Under the pieces are notes generated by a model. It ran no database searches and had not been told where the DNA came from. It saw only the letters and a list, made by a program, of their open reading frames with translations. This document shows positions 1 through 6,528 of a stretch of DNA of 14,156 bases, piece by piece (position 1 is the stretch's first letter; every line of letters starts with the position of its first letter). Source of the stretch: Maritimibacter sp. (GTDB taxonomy: Bacteria; Pseudomonadota; Alphaproteobacteria; Rhodobacterales; Rhodobacteraceae); the NCBI GenBank assembly GCA_020441225.1, contig JAGRMP010000169.1:6160-20315 (forward strand). Direction: 5' to 3'. The translations under genes and the position numbers were made by a program.

Positions 1-23
1 TTCGACCCCCCTAGGCTCCACCA
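1..23 (+). tRNA. 3' end of a tRNA gene, probably tRNA-Ala (5' part outside window)
   Basis: The first 23 bases divide exactly as a tRNA 3' end. There is a 7-nt T-loop (TTCGACC), a 5-nt 3' T-stem strand (CCCCT), a 7-nt 3' acceptor strand (AGGCTCC), an A discriminator and an encoded CCA. The acceptor strand puts U at position 70 and the discriminator is A73. Both fit alanine tRNA, whose G3:U70 pair is the main identity element, and alphaproteobacterial tRNA-Ala genes commonly end in this way. Position 3 and the anticodon lie outside the window, so the alanine call is inference. The following 200 bases show no 23S rRNA start, so it is probably not the tRNA-Ala of an rRNA operon. Confidence 0.8.
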
Positions 24-180
24 TCGCCCTCCGCCATTTCCTGGAATGACCTGAACGGGTTGGACGGTCGTCCGATGTCTCGGGACGATCCTGTCACCGT
101 TTTGCATGCAGCCGGTCAGACGACGTCCGATCGTGTCCCTGGGCCGGGATCCGAAACGGACCCGCTCGATAGCAGAGCTG

Positions 181-222
181 GGCCGGCGCCGCGTCGATCC
201 CGCGCGGCCCGGTGCCCCGGCC
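181..222 (-). terminator. Candidate GC stem-loop 3' of the dehydrogenase gene
   Basis: Bases 181-184 pair with 219-222, and after a 2-nt bulge (217-218) bases 185-190 pair with 211-216 with one G-U pair. The structure starts 3 nt beyond the stop codon of the minus-strand dehydrogenase. No T-tract follows on that strand, so it is not a classical intrinsic terminator. It could be a 3'-end stabiliser, or a chance fold in GC-rich DNA. Confidence 0.25.
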
Positions 223-225
223 GCT

Positions 226-1257
226 TCAGTTCTTGTCCACCGGCTTCGACCGCATGCGGCCCGCCGTCTCGCGTTCGGCGCGTTTGCACCGCATCGGCGG
301 CAAACCCTTGTCCATCAGGGCCATGTCCTCCAGCACCATGTCGCCCATCTGCTTGAACGCCACGTCGAGGGCGCCGGCACGGTGCGCGGAATGGATCAGC
401 CCGGGCAGAGTGCGGGCGCGATGGTCTGCCGGCAGGGGTTCCTGCGGCCAGACATCCGAGGCGGCCACGATGTGCCCACGCTCGACCGCGTCGAGGAGCG
501 CGTCGAAATCCACCACGTCGGCGCGGGAGAGCAGGATGAAGGCCGCCCCCGGGCGCATCGCGGCGAACTCCTCCGCACCGAGAAAGCCGCGGTTTTCGCT
601 TGTCACCGCCGCCATGACGAAGATGAAATCCGATTGCGTCAGCACTGTTTCAAGACCGGCCGGCGTCACCTGGTGATCCTCGAGGATCGAGGGCGGGAGC
701 CAGGGGTCGTAGACCTTGATGTTGCAGCGGAAGCCCGCGAGCAGGCGACCCAGCGCCCGGCCGAGATCGCCGAAACCGACGATGCCCACGTCGGCCCCGG
801 TCAGCAGCCGCGCCGCGGCGTTGCCGTCGCCGCCCCAGAGCTCGGTTCCGGTGCGGAAATCGGCGTCGGCCGCGCTGATCTGGCGCGCGAGGTCGAGCGC
901 GAAGCCAAGCCCGATCTCCGCCACCGGCACCGCGAAGACGGCGCCGGTCGTGACCACATGGATGCCGCGGGCGAAGATCTCGTCGTAGGGCATGTTGTCG
1001 AGCAGGTTGGATTCGACGTTCAGGACCGCCTTGAGCGCGGTCATCTTCGCGAGAGTCCGGGAGGAAATCGGCGGCTGGCCCAGCACGTAACGGGCCGCGC
1101 CAAGCACCGCGTCGGGCAATCCTGCGACCGCGTCCTCGGTCACTTCGACTAGGTCGTAGCGGGCCCGCAACTGCGCCAGTTTCGCGGGCGTGAAGATGAG
1201 ATCGAGGGTCCGGGGCTCGGGCGCGCAGATCACCAGAGGTTTCGACGTTTCGGGCAT
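226..1257 (-). CDS. D-2-hydroxyacid dehydrogenase family protein (NAD-dependent)
   Basis: This 343-residue protein has the D-isomer-specific 2-hydroxyacid dehydrogenase architecture, with a split substrate domain around a Rossmann NAD-binding domain. The dinucleotide motif is GFGDLG at residues 161-166. An acidic residue follows at the end of the next strand (D184 in KVYDPW), which favours NAD over NADP. The family's catalytic Arg, Glu and His are visible as R245 (SRADVVD), E273 (DVWPQEP) and H292 (SAHRAG). The residue stretch PVAEIGLG at 111-118 is also typical. The family reversibly oxidises 2-hydroxy acids to 2-keto acids; the substrate here cannot be read. The start is preceded by AAAGG about 8 nt upstream. 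The gene diverges from the LacI-family gene across 120 bases that contain two operators, so it is probably co-regulated with the sugar module. The C-terminal tail after about residue 320 is basic and unlike the catalytic core. Confidence 0.9.
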   Translation of the reverse strand: MPETSKPLVICAPEPRTLDLIFTPAKLAQLRARYDLVEVTEDAVAGLPDAVLGAARYVLGQPPISSRTLAKMTALKAVLNVESNLLDNMPYDEIFARGIHVVTTGAVFAVPVAEIGLGFALDLARQISAADADFRTGTELWGGDGNAAARLLTGADVGIVGFGDLGRALGRLLAGFRCNIKVYDPWLPPSILEDHQVTPAGLETVLTQSDFIFVMAAVTSENRGFLGAEEFAAMRPGAAFILLSRADVVDFDALLDAVERGHIVAASDVWPQEPLPADHRARTLPGLIHSAHRAGALDVAFKQMGDMVLEDMALMDKGLPPMRCKRAERETAGRMRSKPVDKN

Positions 1258-1278
1258 TCTCTTGCCTTTCTCGAAAAA

Positions 1279-1290
1279 TGAATCGATTTA
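1279..1290. promoter_or_regulatory. LacI-type operator 1
   Basis: TGAATCGATTTA is a near-perfect palindrome around a central CG, with one mismatched pair at positions 2 and 11. LacI/GalR-family proteins typically bind such sites, with the hinge helices inserting at the central CG. It lies in the gap between the divergent dehydrogenase and the LacI-family gene and overlaps the candidate -35 element. It matches operator 2 at 10 of 12 positions. Confidence 0.7.
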
Positions 1291-1315
1291 CAGGCAGGAT
1301 AAACCGATTTATCGT
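1287..1315 (+). promoter_or_regulatory. Candidate sigma-70 promoter for the regulator/sugar operon
   Basis: A TTTACA hexamer (1287-1292) and a TATCGT hexamer (1310-1315) are separated by 17 bp. They match the -35 consensus at 5 of 6 positions and the -10 consensus at 4 of 6. The -35 overlaps operator 1 and the -10 overlaps operator 2, so repressor binding would block RNA polymerase. No convincing promoter was found for the minus-strand dehydrogenase, but it should lie in the same gap. Confidence 0.45.
1300..1311. promoter_or_regulatory. LacI-type operator 2
   Basis: TAAACCGATTTA is a 12-bp near-palindrome with a central CG and one mismatched pair at positions 5 and 8. Its centre is 21 bp from that of operator 1, which is two helical turns, so two repressor dimers would sit on the same face of the DNA. 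It overlaps the candidate -10 hexamer. Confidence 0.7.
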
Positions 1316-1377
1316 CAGATTCGAGCCCCGATGGAACGGGGCCGGGAAAAGGCGAATCGACACGCCGAGGGAGAAAG

Positions 1378-2454
1378 ATGGCCGCCGACGACAGGCTCAC
1401 ACGCGCGACGATCCACGATGTCGCCCGGCAAGCGGGTGTCTCGGCGGCGACCGTCTCGAAAGTGCTGCGCGGCGTCACATCCGTCCGCGCCGACAATGCC
1501 GAGCGGGTGCGGCGGGCCGTGGCCGAACTCGATTACCGGATGGACCCTGTCGCCTCGGGCCTGCGCGGCGAACAGCGCCGGATCATCGGTGCGGTGGTGC
1601 CGGACCTCGAAAGCGCGTTTTTCGGCAGGCTGGTGACCGGCCTCGAAAGCGCGGCGGAGGCGGCGGGCTATCACCTGATCGTCTCGACGGCGCGCGGCAG
1701 CGAATCCCGCGAGGCGGCCCTGGTCGAACGGATGAACGATTGGCGCGTGGCGGGCTGCATTCTGGTGCCGGTGCGGTCCGAACGCGGCGCCGGGGCGCAG
1801 AAGCTGCGCGATCTGGGAATGACGGCGGTGCTGGTCGACCGGGTCTCGGCCGACGAGCGCTTCGACACCGTTGCCGCCGACAACCACGCCGCCTCGGCAG
1901 CGGTGGCCGAAATGCTGATCGGGGCCGGGCACAGACATGTTCTGCTGCACGGCGCCACGCAGATTTCGAAGGCGATCCGCACCCGGGTCACGGGGTTCGA
2001 CGCCCGGGCCCGGGCGCTTGATCCCGGCATCCGGATCGACGAGCTCCTGTCGGACGAGCCGCTCGACATCCAGCGTGCCGCGATCCGGGGATATTTCGAA
2101 GACCGCGACGGCGCCACCCGCCCCACGGCGGTGTTTTCGCTCTCTCAGCACTCGACGCTCCTGGTGCTGTCCGAGATTCGCCGCATGGGCCTGTCCATGC
2201 CCGAAGACATCGCGCTCGTCGGGTTCGACGACACGGACTGGATGCAGATCACCTGGCCGTCGATCACGTCCGTCGCGCAACCCGTCGCCACCATCGCCGA
2301 GCGCGCAGCCGGCGTCCTGTTCGCGCGGATCGAAGGGAAGAGTACCGGGTTCCCGGTTCAGTATCTGGAACCCTGCACCATGCTCGTCCGCCAGTCGGCC
2401 GGGCCGGAGCAACATCGAACGCCGCGCCGGTCCGGCCGGAGCGGGCAAGCCTGA
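1378..2454 (+). CDS. LacI/GalR-family transcriptional regulator
   Basis: This 358-residue regulator has the LacI-family layout. The N-terminal helix-turn-helix covers residues 11-32 (TIHDVARQAGVSAATVSKVL). A hinge-helix region follows at about 54-64, with A59 and L62 in the usual places although the common ARxL reads ASGL. From about residue 68 there is a periplasmic-binding-protein-like effector domain, including the typical late motif VGFDDTDW. A GGGAG ribosome-binding site just upstream supports the ATG. The binding-protein gene begins 25 nt after its stop, so the regulator is probably the first gene of the sugar operon and controls itself through the two operators upstream. The effector is likely the transported sugar or a metabolite of it. 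The 19 residues at the C-terminus are rich in R, G and S and look like a non-conserved tail. Confidence 0.93.
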   Translation: MAADDRLTRATIHDVARQAGVSAATVSKVLRGVTSVRADNAERVRRAVAELDYRMDPVASGLRGEQRRIIGAVVPDLESAFFGRLVTGLESAAEAAGYHLIVSTARGSESREAALVERMNDWRVAGCILVPVRSERGAGAQKLRDLGMTAVLVDRVSADERFDTVAADNHAASAAVAEMLIGAGHRHVLLHGATQISKAIRTRVTGFDARARALDPGIRIDELLSDEPLDIQRAAIRGYFEDRDGATRPTAVFSLSQHSTLLVLSEIRRMGLSMPEDIALVGFDDTDWMQITWPSITSVAQPVATIAERAAGVLFARIEGKSTGFPVQYLEPCTMLVRQSAGPEQHRTPRRSGRSGQA

Positions 2455-2479
2455 CAGATTGGTTCAAGAGGAGGAAACC

Positions 2480-3454
2480 ATGTCCAGACTGAAAACCACC
2501 CTCAAGCTCGGCGCCGCCTTCGCGACGCTGCTCGCCGTCACCCCGGCGATGGCCGACGGCGAATACGGCGTGCTGATGAAAACCCTCGCAAACCCGTTCT
2601 GGGGCGCGATGGGAGCTGGCGTAGAGGCCGGCGCCCAGGAGGCCGGCGTCGCGTACTACCTCCAGGCGGTCGAAAGCGATCAGGCGGCCGAGCCGCAGCT
2701 CAACGTCTGCAACACCATGCTCGAGCGAAACCCGGTCGCGATGATCACCGCCGCGATCAACTCGACCAACCTCTTGCCCTGCCTGAAGGCGGCACAGGCG
2801 GCCGGCATCAAGGTCGTCGACCTCGACGGCAACCTCGACCAGGCGATCCTCGATGCCGAGGGGATCGAGATCACCTTCCGCATCGGCTCCGACAACGTGC
2901 TGGCCGGGGCGCAGGGGGCCGAATACGTGGTCAGCCAGCTCGGCGCCGACGCCACCGGCCCGGTGCTGGTGATCGAGGGGCTCTCAGGCAATATCACCGG
3001 TCAGAAGCGCGCCACCGGCTTCGCCGAAAAGCTCGCCGAACTGGCGCCGGGGCTCGAGATCGTCGCCTCGCTGCCGGGCGACTGGGACCGTGGCAAGGCC
3101 GCGAACATCACCAACGATATCCTGACCCGCAACCCCGGCCTTCTCGCCATCTTCGCCGCCAATGACGGCATGGCGCTCGGCGCGGTTGAGAGCGTCTTTG
3201 CCGCGGGCAAGGGCGGCGACGTGGTCATCGTCGGCGTCGATGGCAACTCCGACGCGGTGAAGTCGATCAACGAAGGCCGTCTCACCGCCTCGGTCGCCCA
3301 GCTGCCCTACCTCGTCGGCAAGCAGGCGGTCGAAAACGTCAAGACCGCCGTCGAAGGCGGCGAGGTGCCGAAGGAGGTGATCGTGCCGACCCTCGTGCTC
3401 ACCAAGGACGTGATCGACGCCGGCACCGAGCCGCTGCTCGAATATGTCAAGTAA
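2480..3454 (+). CDS. Sugar ABC transporter periplasmic binding protein (D-allose/ribose-binding type)
   Basis: This is a 324-residue secreted binding protein with a Sec signal peptide of about 25 residues (cleavage likely at AMA|DG). The mature part is a type I periplasmic-binding fold of the ribose/allose class. It begins with EYGVLMKTLANPFW, which closely resembles the start of E. coli D-allose-binding protein as I recall it. Residues at sugar-contact positions of that class are present: N38 and F40, D116, R177, W202 (in GDWDR), N228/D229 (in AANDGM), D254 (in VGVDGN) and Q274 (in SVAQ). I chose ATG 2480 because AGAGGAGG lies 5 nt upstream and the signal peptide follows directly. The longer open frame that begins inside the regulator gene is an out-of-frame artefact. 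Ligand identity is inference: a hexose such as allose or allulose, or a ribose-like sugar. Confidence 0.92.
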   Translation: MSRLKTTLKLGAAFATLLAVTPAMADGEYGVLMKTLANPFWGAMGAGVEAGAQEAGVAYYLQAVESDQAAEPQLNVCNTMLERNPVAMITAAINSTNLLPCLKAAQAAGIKVVDLDGNLDQAILDAEGIEITFRIGSDNVLAGAQGAEYVVSQLGADATGPVLVIEGLSGNITGQKRATGFAEKLAELAPGLEIVASLPGDWDRGKAANITNDILTRNPGLLAIFAANDGMALGAVESVFAAGKGGDVVIVGVDGNSDAVKSINEGRLTASVAQLPYLVGKQAVENVKTAVEGGEVPKEVIVPTLVLTKDVIDAGTEPLLEYVK

Positions 3455-3465
3455 GCCATCCTCCC

Positions 3466-3489
3466 CGGCGGGGCCCTCGGGCCCTGCCG
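3466..3489 (+). promoter_or_regulatory. Intercistronic GC stem-loop after the sugar-binding-protein gene
   Basis: Bases 3466-3475 pair with 3480-3489 in a 10-bp stem with one G-U pair, closed by a CTCG tetraloop. It begins 11 nt after the binding-protein stop codon and lacks a T-tract. Such structures between a binding-protein gene and its permease gene commonly protect the upstream mRNA or cause partial termination, which raises the binding-protein level relative to membrane components. Confidence 0.6.
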
Positions 3490-3512
3490 ACCTCCACCCC
3501 TGACCTACGACG

Positions 3513-3531
3513 CGCGGGTGCAGTGCCCGCG
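3513..3531 (+). promoter_or_regulatory. Second stem-loop just upstream of the permease ribosome-binding site
   Basis: CGCGGG (3513-3518) pairs with CCCGCG (3526-3531) around a 7-nt loop, 6 nt before the GGAG that serves the permease start. It could modulate permease translation or be part of a double-hairpin 3' end for the binding-protein mRNA. Confidence 0.35.
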
Positions 3532-3550
3532 GCATCGGAGACGACCCCTC

Positions 3551-4558
3551 ATGACCTCATCCGATCCCGGACACGCAAGCCCCGGTCCGTCCCTGTGGGG
3601 CCGCATACAATCGGGCGCCATCGAACGGTTCCACATCCGCCTCGAAAGCCTGATCGTGCTTCTTGTGCTGGGCGTGGCGATGTCCGTGCTGAGCCCGTAT
3701 TTCCTGTCGATCAGCAATTTCATGAACATCTTCCTGGCCACCGCCACCATCGGCGTGCTGGCCATTGCCGCGACCTATGTGCTGGGCTCGGGCGGGCTCG
3801 ATCTGTCGCTGGGCTCGGTGATGGGATTTGCCGGCGTGGTCGGCGCCTGGGTCGCGGTCGAAGCCGGCCTGCCGACGCCCATCGCGGTGCTCGCGACGAT
3901 CGGCGCGGGCGCGCTCGCCGGGTTCGTCAACGGCCTCATCATCACCCGCGCCTTCGTCCCCGCCTTCATCGTCACCCTGGGGATGCTGGGCATCGCCCGC
4001 GGCCTCGCGCTGGTCATCAACAACGGCGCGGCGATCTACGGGCTGCCCGCGACGATGGTCTATCTCGGTCAGGGGCGTCCGCTCGGCATCCCGATGCCGG
4101 TCATCATCTTCATCGGCACCGCGGTGGTGATGCACATCCTGCTCGCCTACACCCGTTACGGCCGCCACACCCTCGCCATCGGCGACAACGAAATTGCCGC
4201 GCGGACCGCGGGCATCAACGTCGCGCGCCACCGGCTGTCGCTCTACACGCTGTCCGGCGCGCTGGCGGGGCTTGCCGGCCTGATCTTCGCGACCCGGGTC
4301 AACGCCGGCGACCCGACGGCGGGCCTCACCTACGAGCTGACCGCGATCACCGCCGCGATCATCGGCGGCACCAACCTGTTCGGCGGCCGCGCCTCGATCC
4401 TCGGCACGATGATCGGCGCGCTCATCATGGGCGTGCTGCAAAACGGCCTCAACCTGCTCGCAGTGCAGAGCTACTACCAGCAGATGGCGATCGGCGCGGT
4501 GCTGATCCTCGCGGTCTTCATTGACCAATGGCAGGTCAGGAAGGAAGCCCAGGTATGA
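3551..4558 (+). CDS. Sugar ABC transporter permease (ribose/RbsC type)
   Basis: This 335-residue inner-membrane permease has multiple hydrophobic segments from about residue 33 to 325. It is of the branched-chain/ribose (CUT2) class: GGLDLSLGS at 81-89 matches the conserved GGxDLSxGS of RbsC-like proteins. NGLIITRAFVPAFIVTLG at 127-144 and the cytoplasmic loop GDNEIAARTAGI at 211-222 are also typical, the latter being the probable contact with the ATPase. The segment near 272-300 (GGTNLFGGRASILGT onward) is a family hallmark. I chose ATG 3551, which has GGAG at 3537-3540. An in-frame GTG at 3518 would add a basic stretch encoded inside a hairpin. The stop codon overlaps the ATPase start by ATGA, implying coupled translation. 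It pairs with the upstream binding protein and downstream ATPase as one importer. Confidence 0.93.
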   Translation: MTSSDPGHASPGPSLWGRIQSGAIERFHIRLESLIVLLVLGVAMSVLSPYFLSISNFMNIFLATATIGVLAIAATYVLGSGGLDLSLGSVMGFAGVVGAWVAVEAGLPTPIAVLATIGAGALAGFVNGLIITRAFVPAFIVTLGMLGIARGLALVINNGAAIYGLPATMVYLGQGRPLGIPMPVIIFIGTAVVMHILLAYTRYGRHTLAIGDNEIAARTAGINVARHRLSLYTLSGALAGLAGLIFATRVNAGDPTAGLTYELTAITAAIIGGTNLFGGRASILGTMIGALIMGVLQNGLNLLAVQSYYQQMAIGAVLILAVFIDQWQVRKEAQV

Positions 4559-5349
4559 CCCTTCTTGCGATCAAGGACGTTTCCAAGAGTTTCGGGCCGG
4601 TCAGCGTGTTGCACGGCGTCGACATGAGTGTCGACCGGGGCGAGGTCGTCGGTCTGGTCGGCGACAACGGCGCGGGCAAGTCGACGCTGATGAAGATCGT
4701 CACCGGCATGTACACGGCCGACCGGGGGACGCTCACGTTGGACGGCGAGGACATTTTGAGCCATTCGCCCGGCGAACGCCGGCAGATGGGGATCGAGATG
4801 ATCTACCAGGACCTCGCCCTCGCCAAGCAACAGGATGTCGCCGCCAACATCTTTCTCGGCCGCGAGCCGCAGAGGAAGATCCTCGGCATGAATTTCGTCG
4901 ACCGCGCGACGATGCGGCGCGAGGCGCAGGCGATGATCGACCGGTTGGGCGCGCGGCTTCCGGCACAGAACCGGCCCGTAGGGTCGTTTTCCGGCGGCCA
5001 GCAGCAATCCGTCGCCATCGCCCGGGCACTGACCTTCAACCCCAAGCTCGTCATCATGGACGAACCCACGGCGGCGCTCGCCGTGCGCGAGGTGCAGGGC
5101 GTGCTCGAGCTGATCCGCCAGCTCAAGTCGGAAGGGATCGGGGTCATCCTGATCTCGCACCGTCTCAACGACGTACTGTCGGTGACCGACCGGATCGTGG
5201 TGCTCAACCATGGCCGCGCCGCCGCCAACCTGACCACTGCCGAGACCGACATGACCGAGGTCGTCTCCGCCATCGTCGGCGGCGCCGACATGGCCGCCGA
5301 CATGGCCGCCGACATGGCCGATGCGGCGGCCCACGAAGCGAGAGGATAA
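4555..5349 (+). CDS. Sugar ABC transporter ATP-binding protein (single-domain, FrcA-like)
   Basis: This 264-residue ATPase would energise the sugar permease. It has Walker A GDNGAGKST at 36-44, Q-loop Q85, signature FSGGQQQ at 145-151, Walker B LVIMDEP at 165-171 and the switch histidine H202. Classical ribose-type ATPases (RbsA) carry two nucleotide-binding domains in about 500 residues. This one has a single domain, as in the FrcA fructose system of rhizobia, so it should act as a homodimer. The ATG overlaps the permease stop and has AAGGA about 9 nt upstream; an in-frame ATG at 4528 lies inside the permease gene and is less likely. The C-terminal tail contains an unusual tandem repeat of ADMA (about residues 244-255) encoded by three perfect 12-bp units. 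Confidence 0.93.
   Translation: MTLLAIKDVSKSFGPVSVLHGVDMSVDRGEVVGLVGDNGAGKSTLMKIVTGMYTADRGTLTLDGEDILSHSPGERRQMGIEMIYQDLALAKQQDVAANIFLGREPQRKILGMNFVDRATMRREAQAMIDRLGARLPAQNRPVGSFSGGQQQSVAIARALTFNPKLVIMDEPTAALAVREVQGVLELIRQLKSEGIGVILISHRLNDVLSVTDRIVVLNHGRAAANLTTAETDMTEVVSAIVGGADMAADMAADMADAAAHEARG
5284..5319 (+). repeat. Three perfect tandem copies of a 12-bp unit inside the ATPase gene
   Basis: The unit GCCGACATGGCC occurs three times with no mismatch and no spacer. Because 12 is a multiple of 3, copy-number change keeps the frame and only lengthens or shortens the ADMA repeat in the C-terminal tail, beyond the catalytic core. It is a candidate site of slippage variation. Confidence 0.85.
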
Positions 5350-5352
5350 ACC

Positions 5353-6207
5353 ATGGCACTCCTTGGACTGCACACCTTCGCCGCCGCGCCCAAATGGGAT
5401 GTCGCCACGATGCGCGGGCTGGTCGACAAGTTCGCCGAGCACAAGGTGCGGGTGCTGGAAATCCCGCTGCTCGACCCGGCCGAGATCGACGTGGCCGAGA
5501 CCCGTGCCTTCTGTAACGAGACAGGGATTGCGCCGGTGTGTTCGCTCGGGCTGCCGCCCGAGATCGACGTCATCGCCGATCCCGACAGCGGCCTCGCCTT
5601 CCTGGAACCTGCCTTCAAGGTGGCGCAGGGCGTCGGCGCCTTCGCGCTCGCGGGGGTTACATACGGGACCATCGGCAAGATCTCCGGCGCGCCGCGGAGC
5701 CAGGCCGAGTTCGACGGCACCGCGCGGTTCATCGCCCGCGCCGCGAAAGCGGCGAAAGCACATAGGCTGAAACTCGGCGTCGAGCCCTGCAACCGCTACG
5801 AAACCCACATCATGAACACCGGTGCCGACGGCCGCGCCTATTGCGAAGCCGCGGGGCAGGACAACGTTTTCATCCATCTCGACAGCTACCACATGAACAT
5901 CGAGGAACGCTCGCTGGCGCAGGGCATCCGCGATTGCGGCGACTGGTTGGGCTATTTCCACCTGTCCGAGTCGAACCGTGCCGCGCCCGGCCATGGGACG
6001 ATCGACTGGGCCGAGGTCTACGCCGCGCTGGTCGAGGTCGGCTTCGACGGGATCACCACGCTCGAAAGCATGAACCACGTCCACCCCGCCATCGCCAGCG
6101 CGCTTGCGATCTGGCACCCGGTCGAGGCCAACCCCGACGACGTGATCGATACCGGTCTGCCGGTTCTGCACAGATCTGCGCAAGCGGCAGGCTTCCACTA
6201 CGTCTGA
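5353..6207 (+). CDS. Sugar epimerase/isomerase, D-tagatose/D-allulose 3-epimerase family (TIM barrel)
   Basis: This 284-residue protein belongs to the xylose-isomerase-like TIM-barrel superfamily and most resembles ketose 3-epimerases. The four metal ligands of that family can be placed: E144 (GVEPCNRYE), D177 (HLDSYHMNIEE), H203 (FHLSESNR) and E238 (TLESM). E144 and E238 would be the catalytic acid/base pair. HLDSYHMNIEE and HLSESNR followed by PGHGTIDW are strong family signatures. The enzyme should interconvert C3 epimers of a free ketose (allulose/fructose or tagatose/sorbose type) in the cytoplasm, using Mn or Co. It follows the ATPase by 3 nt, with AGAGGA about 7 nt upstream of its ATG, so it is the last gene of the operon. 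With an allose-like binding protein upstream, a rare-hexose pathway is the best inference. No kinase is visible in the module. Confidence 0.88.
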   Translation: MALLGLHTFAAAPKWDVATMRGLVDKFAEHKVRVLEIPLLDPAEIDVAETRAFCNETGIAPVCSLGLPPEIDVIADPDSGLAFLEPAFKVAQGVGAFALAGVTYGTIGKISGAPRSQAEFDGTARFIARAAKAAKAHRLKLGVEPCNRYETHIMNTGADGRAYCEAAGQDNVFIHLDSYHMNIEERSLAQGIRDCGDWLGYFHLSESNRAAPGHGTIDWAEVYAALVEVGFDGITTLESMNHVHPAIASALAIWHPVEANPDDVIDTGLPVLHRSAQAAGFHYV

Positions 6208-6528
6208 ACGGATCGGCGGGGTCGATGCGGGCCGGTCGGCCGGGGTCGCCACGCGGTCGAGAAACCAGTGGTCAGCAGGCGTTTTCGCGCGGGATCTCCT
6301 CCGGCGCGATGGGGCGGATCGGGGCTTGCGGGTCCCGATCGCGCGGGCAGACGTTGCCCCGGACGACATGCCCTGGGCGGAAAACGCGCCCGGTTGCCAA
6401 AGAATGATCGACTGCGCGACGCAATTGATGCATTTTTAGGCCTTAATGAGAGGTCGTTGATACCACTGCGGGATGCGAAAGCGTCGAGAACGGTGGGCAT
6501 CGACCTAAAGGATTGAGCAGGCAGTGCT
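6208..6528. other. Intergenic region between sugar operon and asparagine-synthetase-like gene
   Basis: About 320 bases without a credible gene; the short open frame inside it has no recognisable protein features. The right half contains a distinctly AT-richer patch (about 6421-6465), a likely place for the promoter of the downstream gene. I could not assign a convincing -35/-10 pair. A stem-loop lies at 6317-6340. No palindrome like the two LacI operators was seen here. Confidence 0.6.
6317..6340 (+). terminator. Candidate stem-loop downstream of the epimerase gene
   Basis: GATCGGG (6317-6323) pairs with CCCGATC (6334-6340), and G-U pairs and a C-G pair can extend the helix to about 10 bp with a 4-nt loop. 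It lies 109 nt past the epimerase stop and has no T-tract. It may mark the operon 3' end; function is uncertain. Confidence 0.3.

Noticed and set aside
1..48. C-terminal end of an upstream protein (a plus-strand frame open to base 48)
   Set aside because: The same bases fit exactly to a tRNA 3' end with T-loop, stem, acceptor strand and CCA, which is a far more specific explanation.
60..356. Possible small gene between the tRNA and the dehydrogenase
   Set aside because: It is a low-complexity R/P/S-rich translation that overlaps the dehydrogenase 3' end, with no ribosome-binding site.
106..1152. Plus-strand open frame opposite the dehydrogenase
   Set aside because: The minus-strand frame carries the full dehydrogenase motif set; the plus-strand translation is low-complexity shadow sequence.
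4474..6369. Long minus-strand open frame (631 codons) opposite the ATPase and epimerase genes
   Set aside because: It is an antisense shadow in GC-rich DNA. Its translation is rich in R, G, H and D without domains, while the plus strand encodes two clear families with full motifs.
6268..6516. Possible 82-codon gene in the 320-base gap
   Set aside because: It has no ribosome-binding site, no recognisable features, and a composition resembling a non-coding GC-rich frame.
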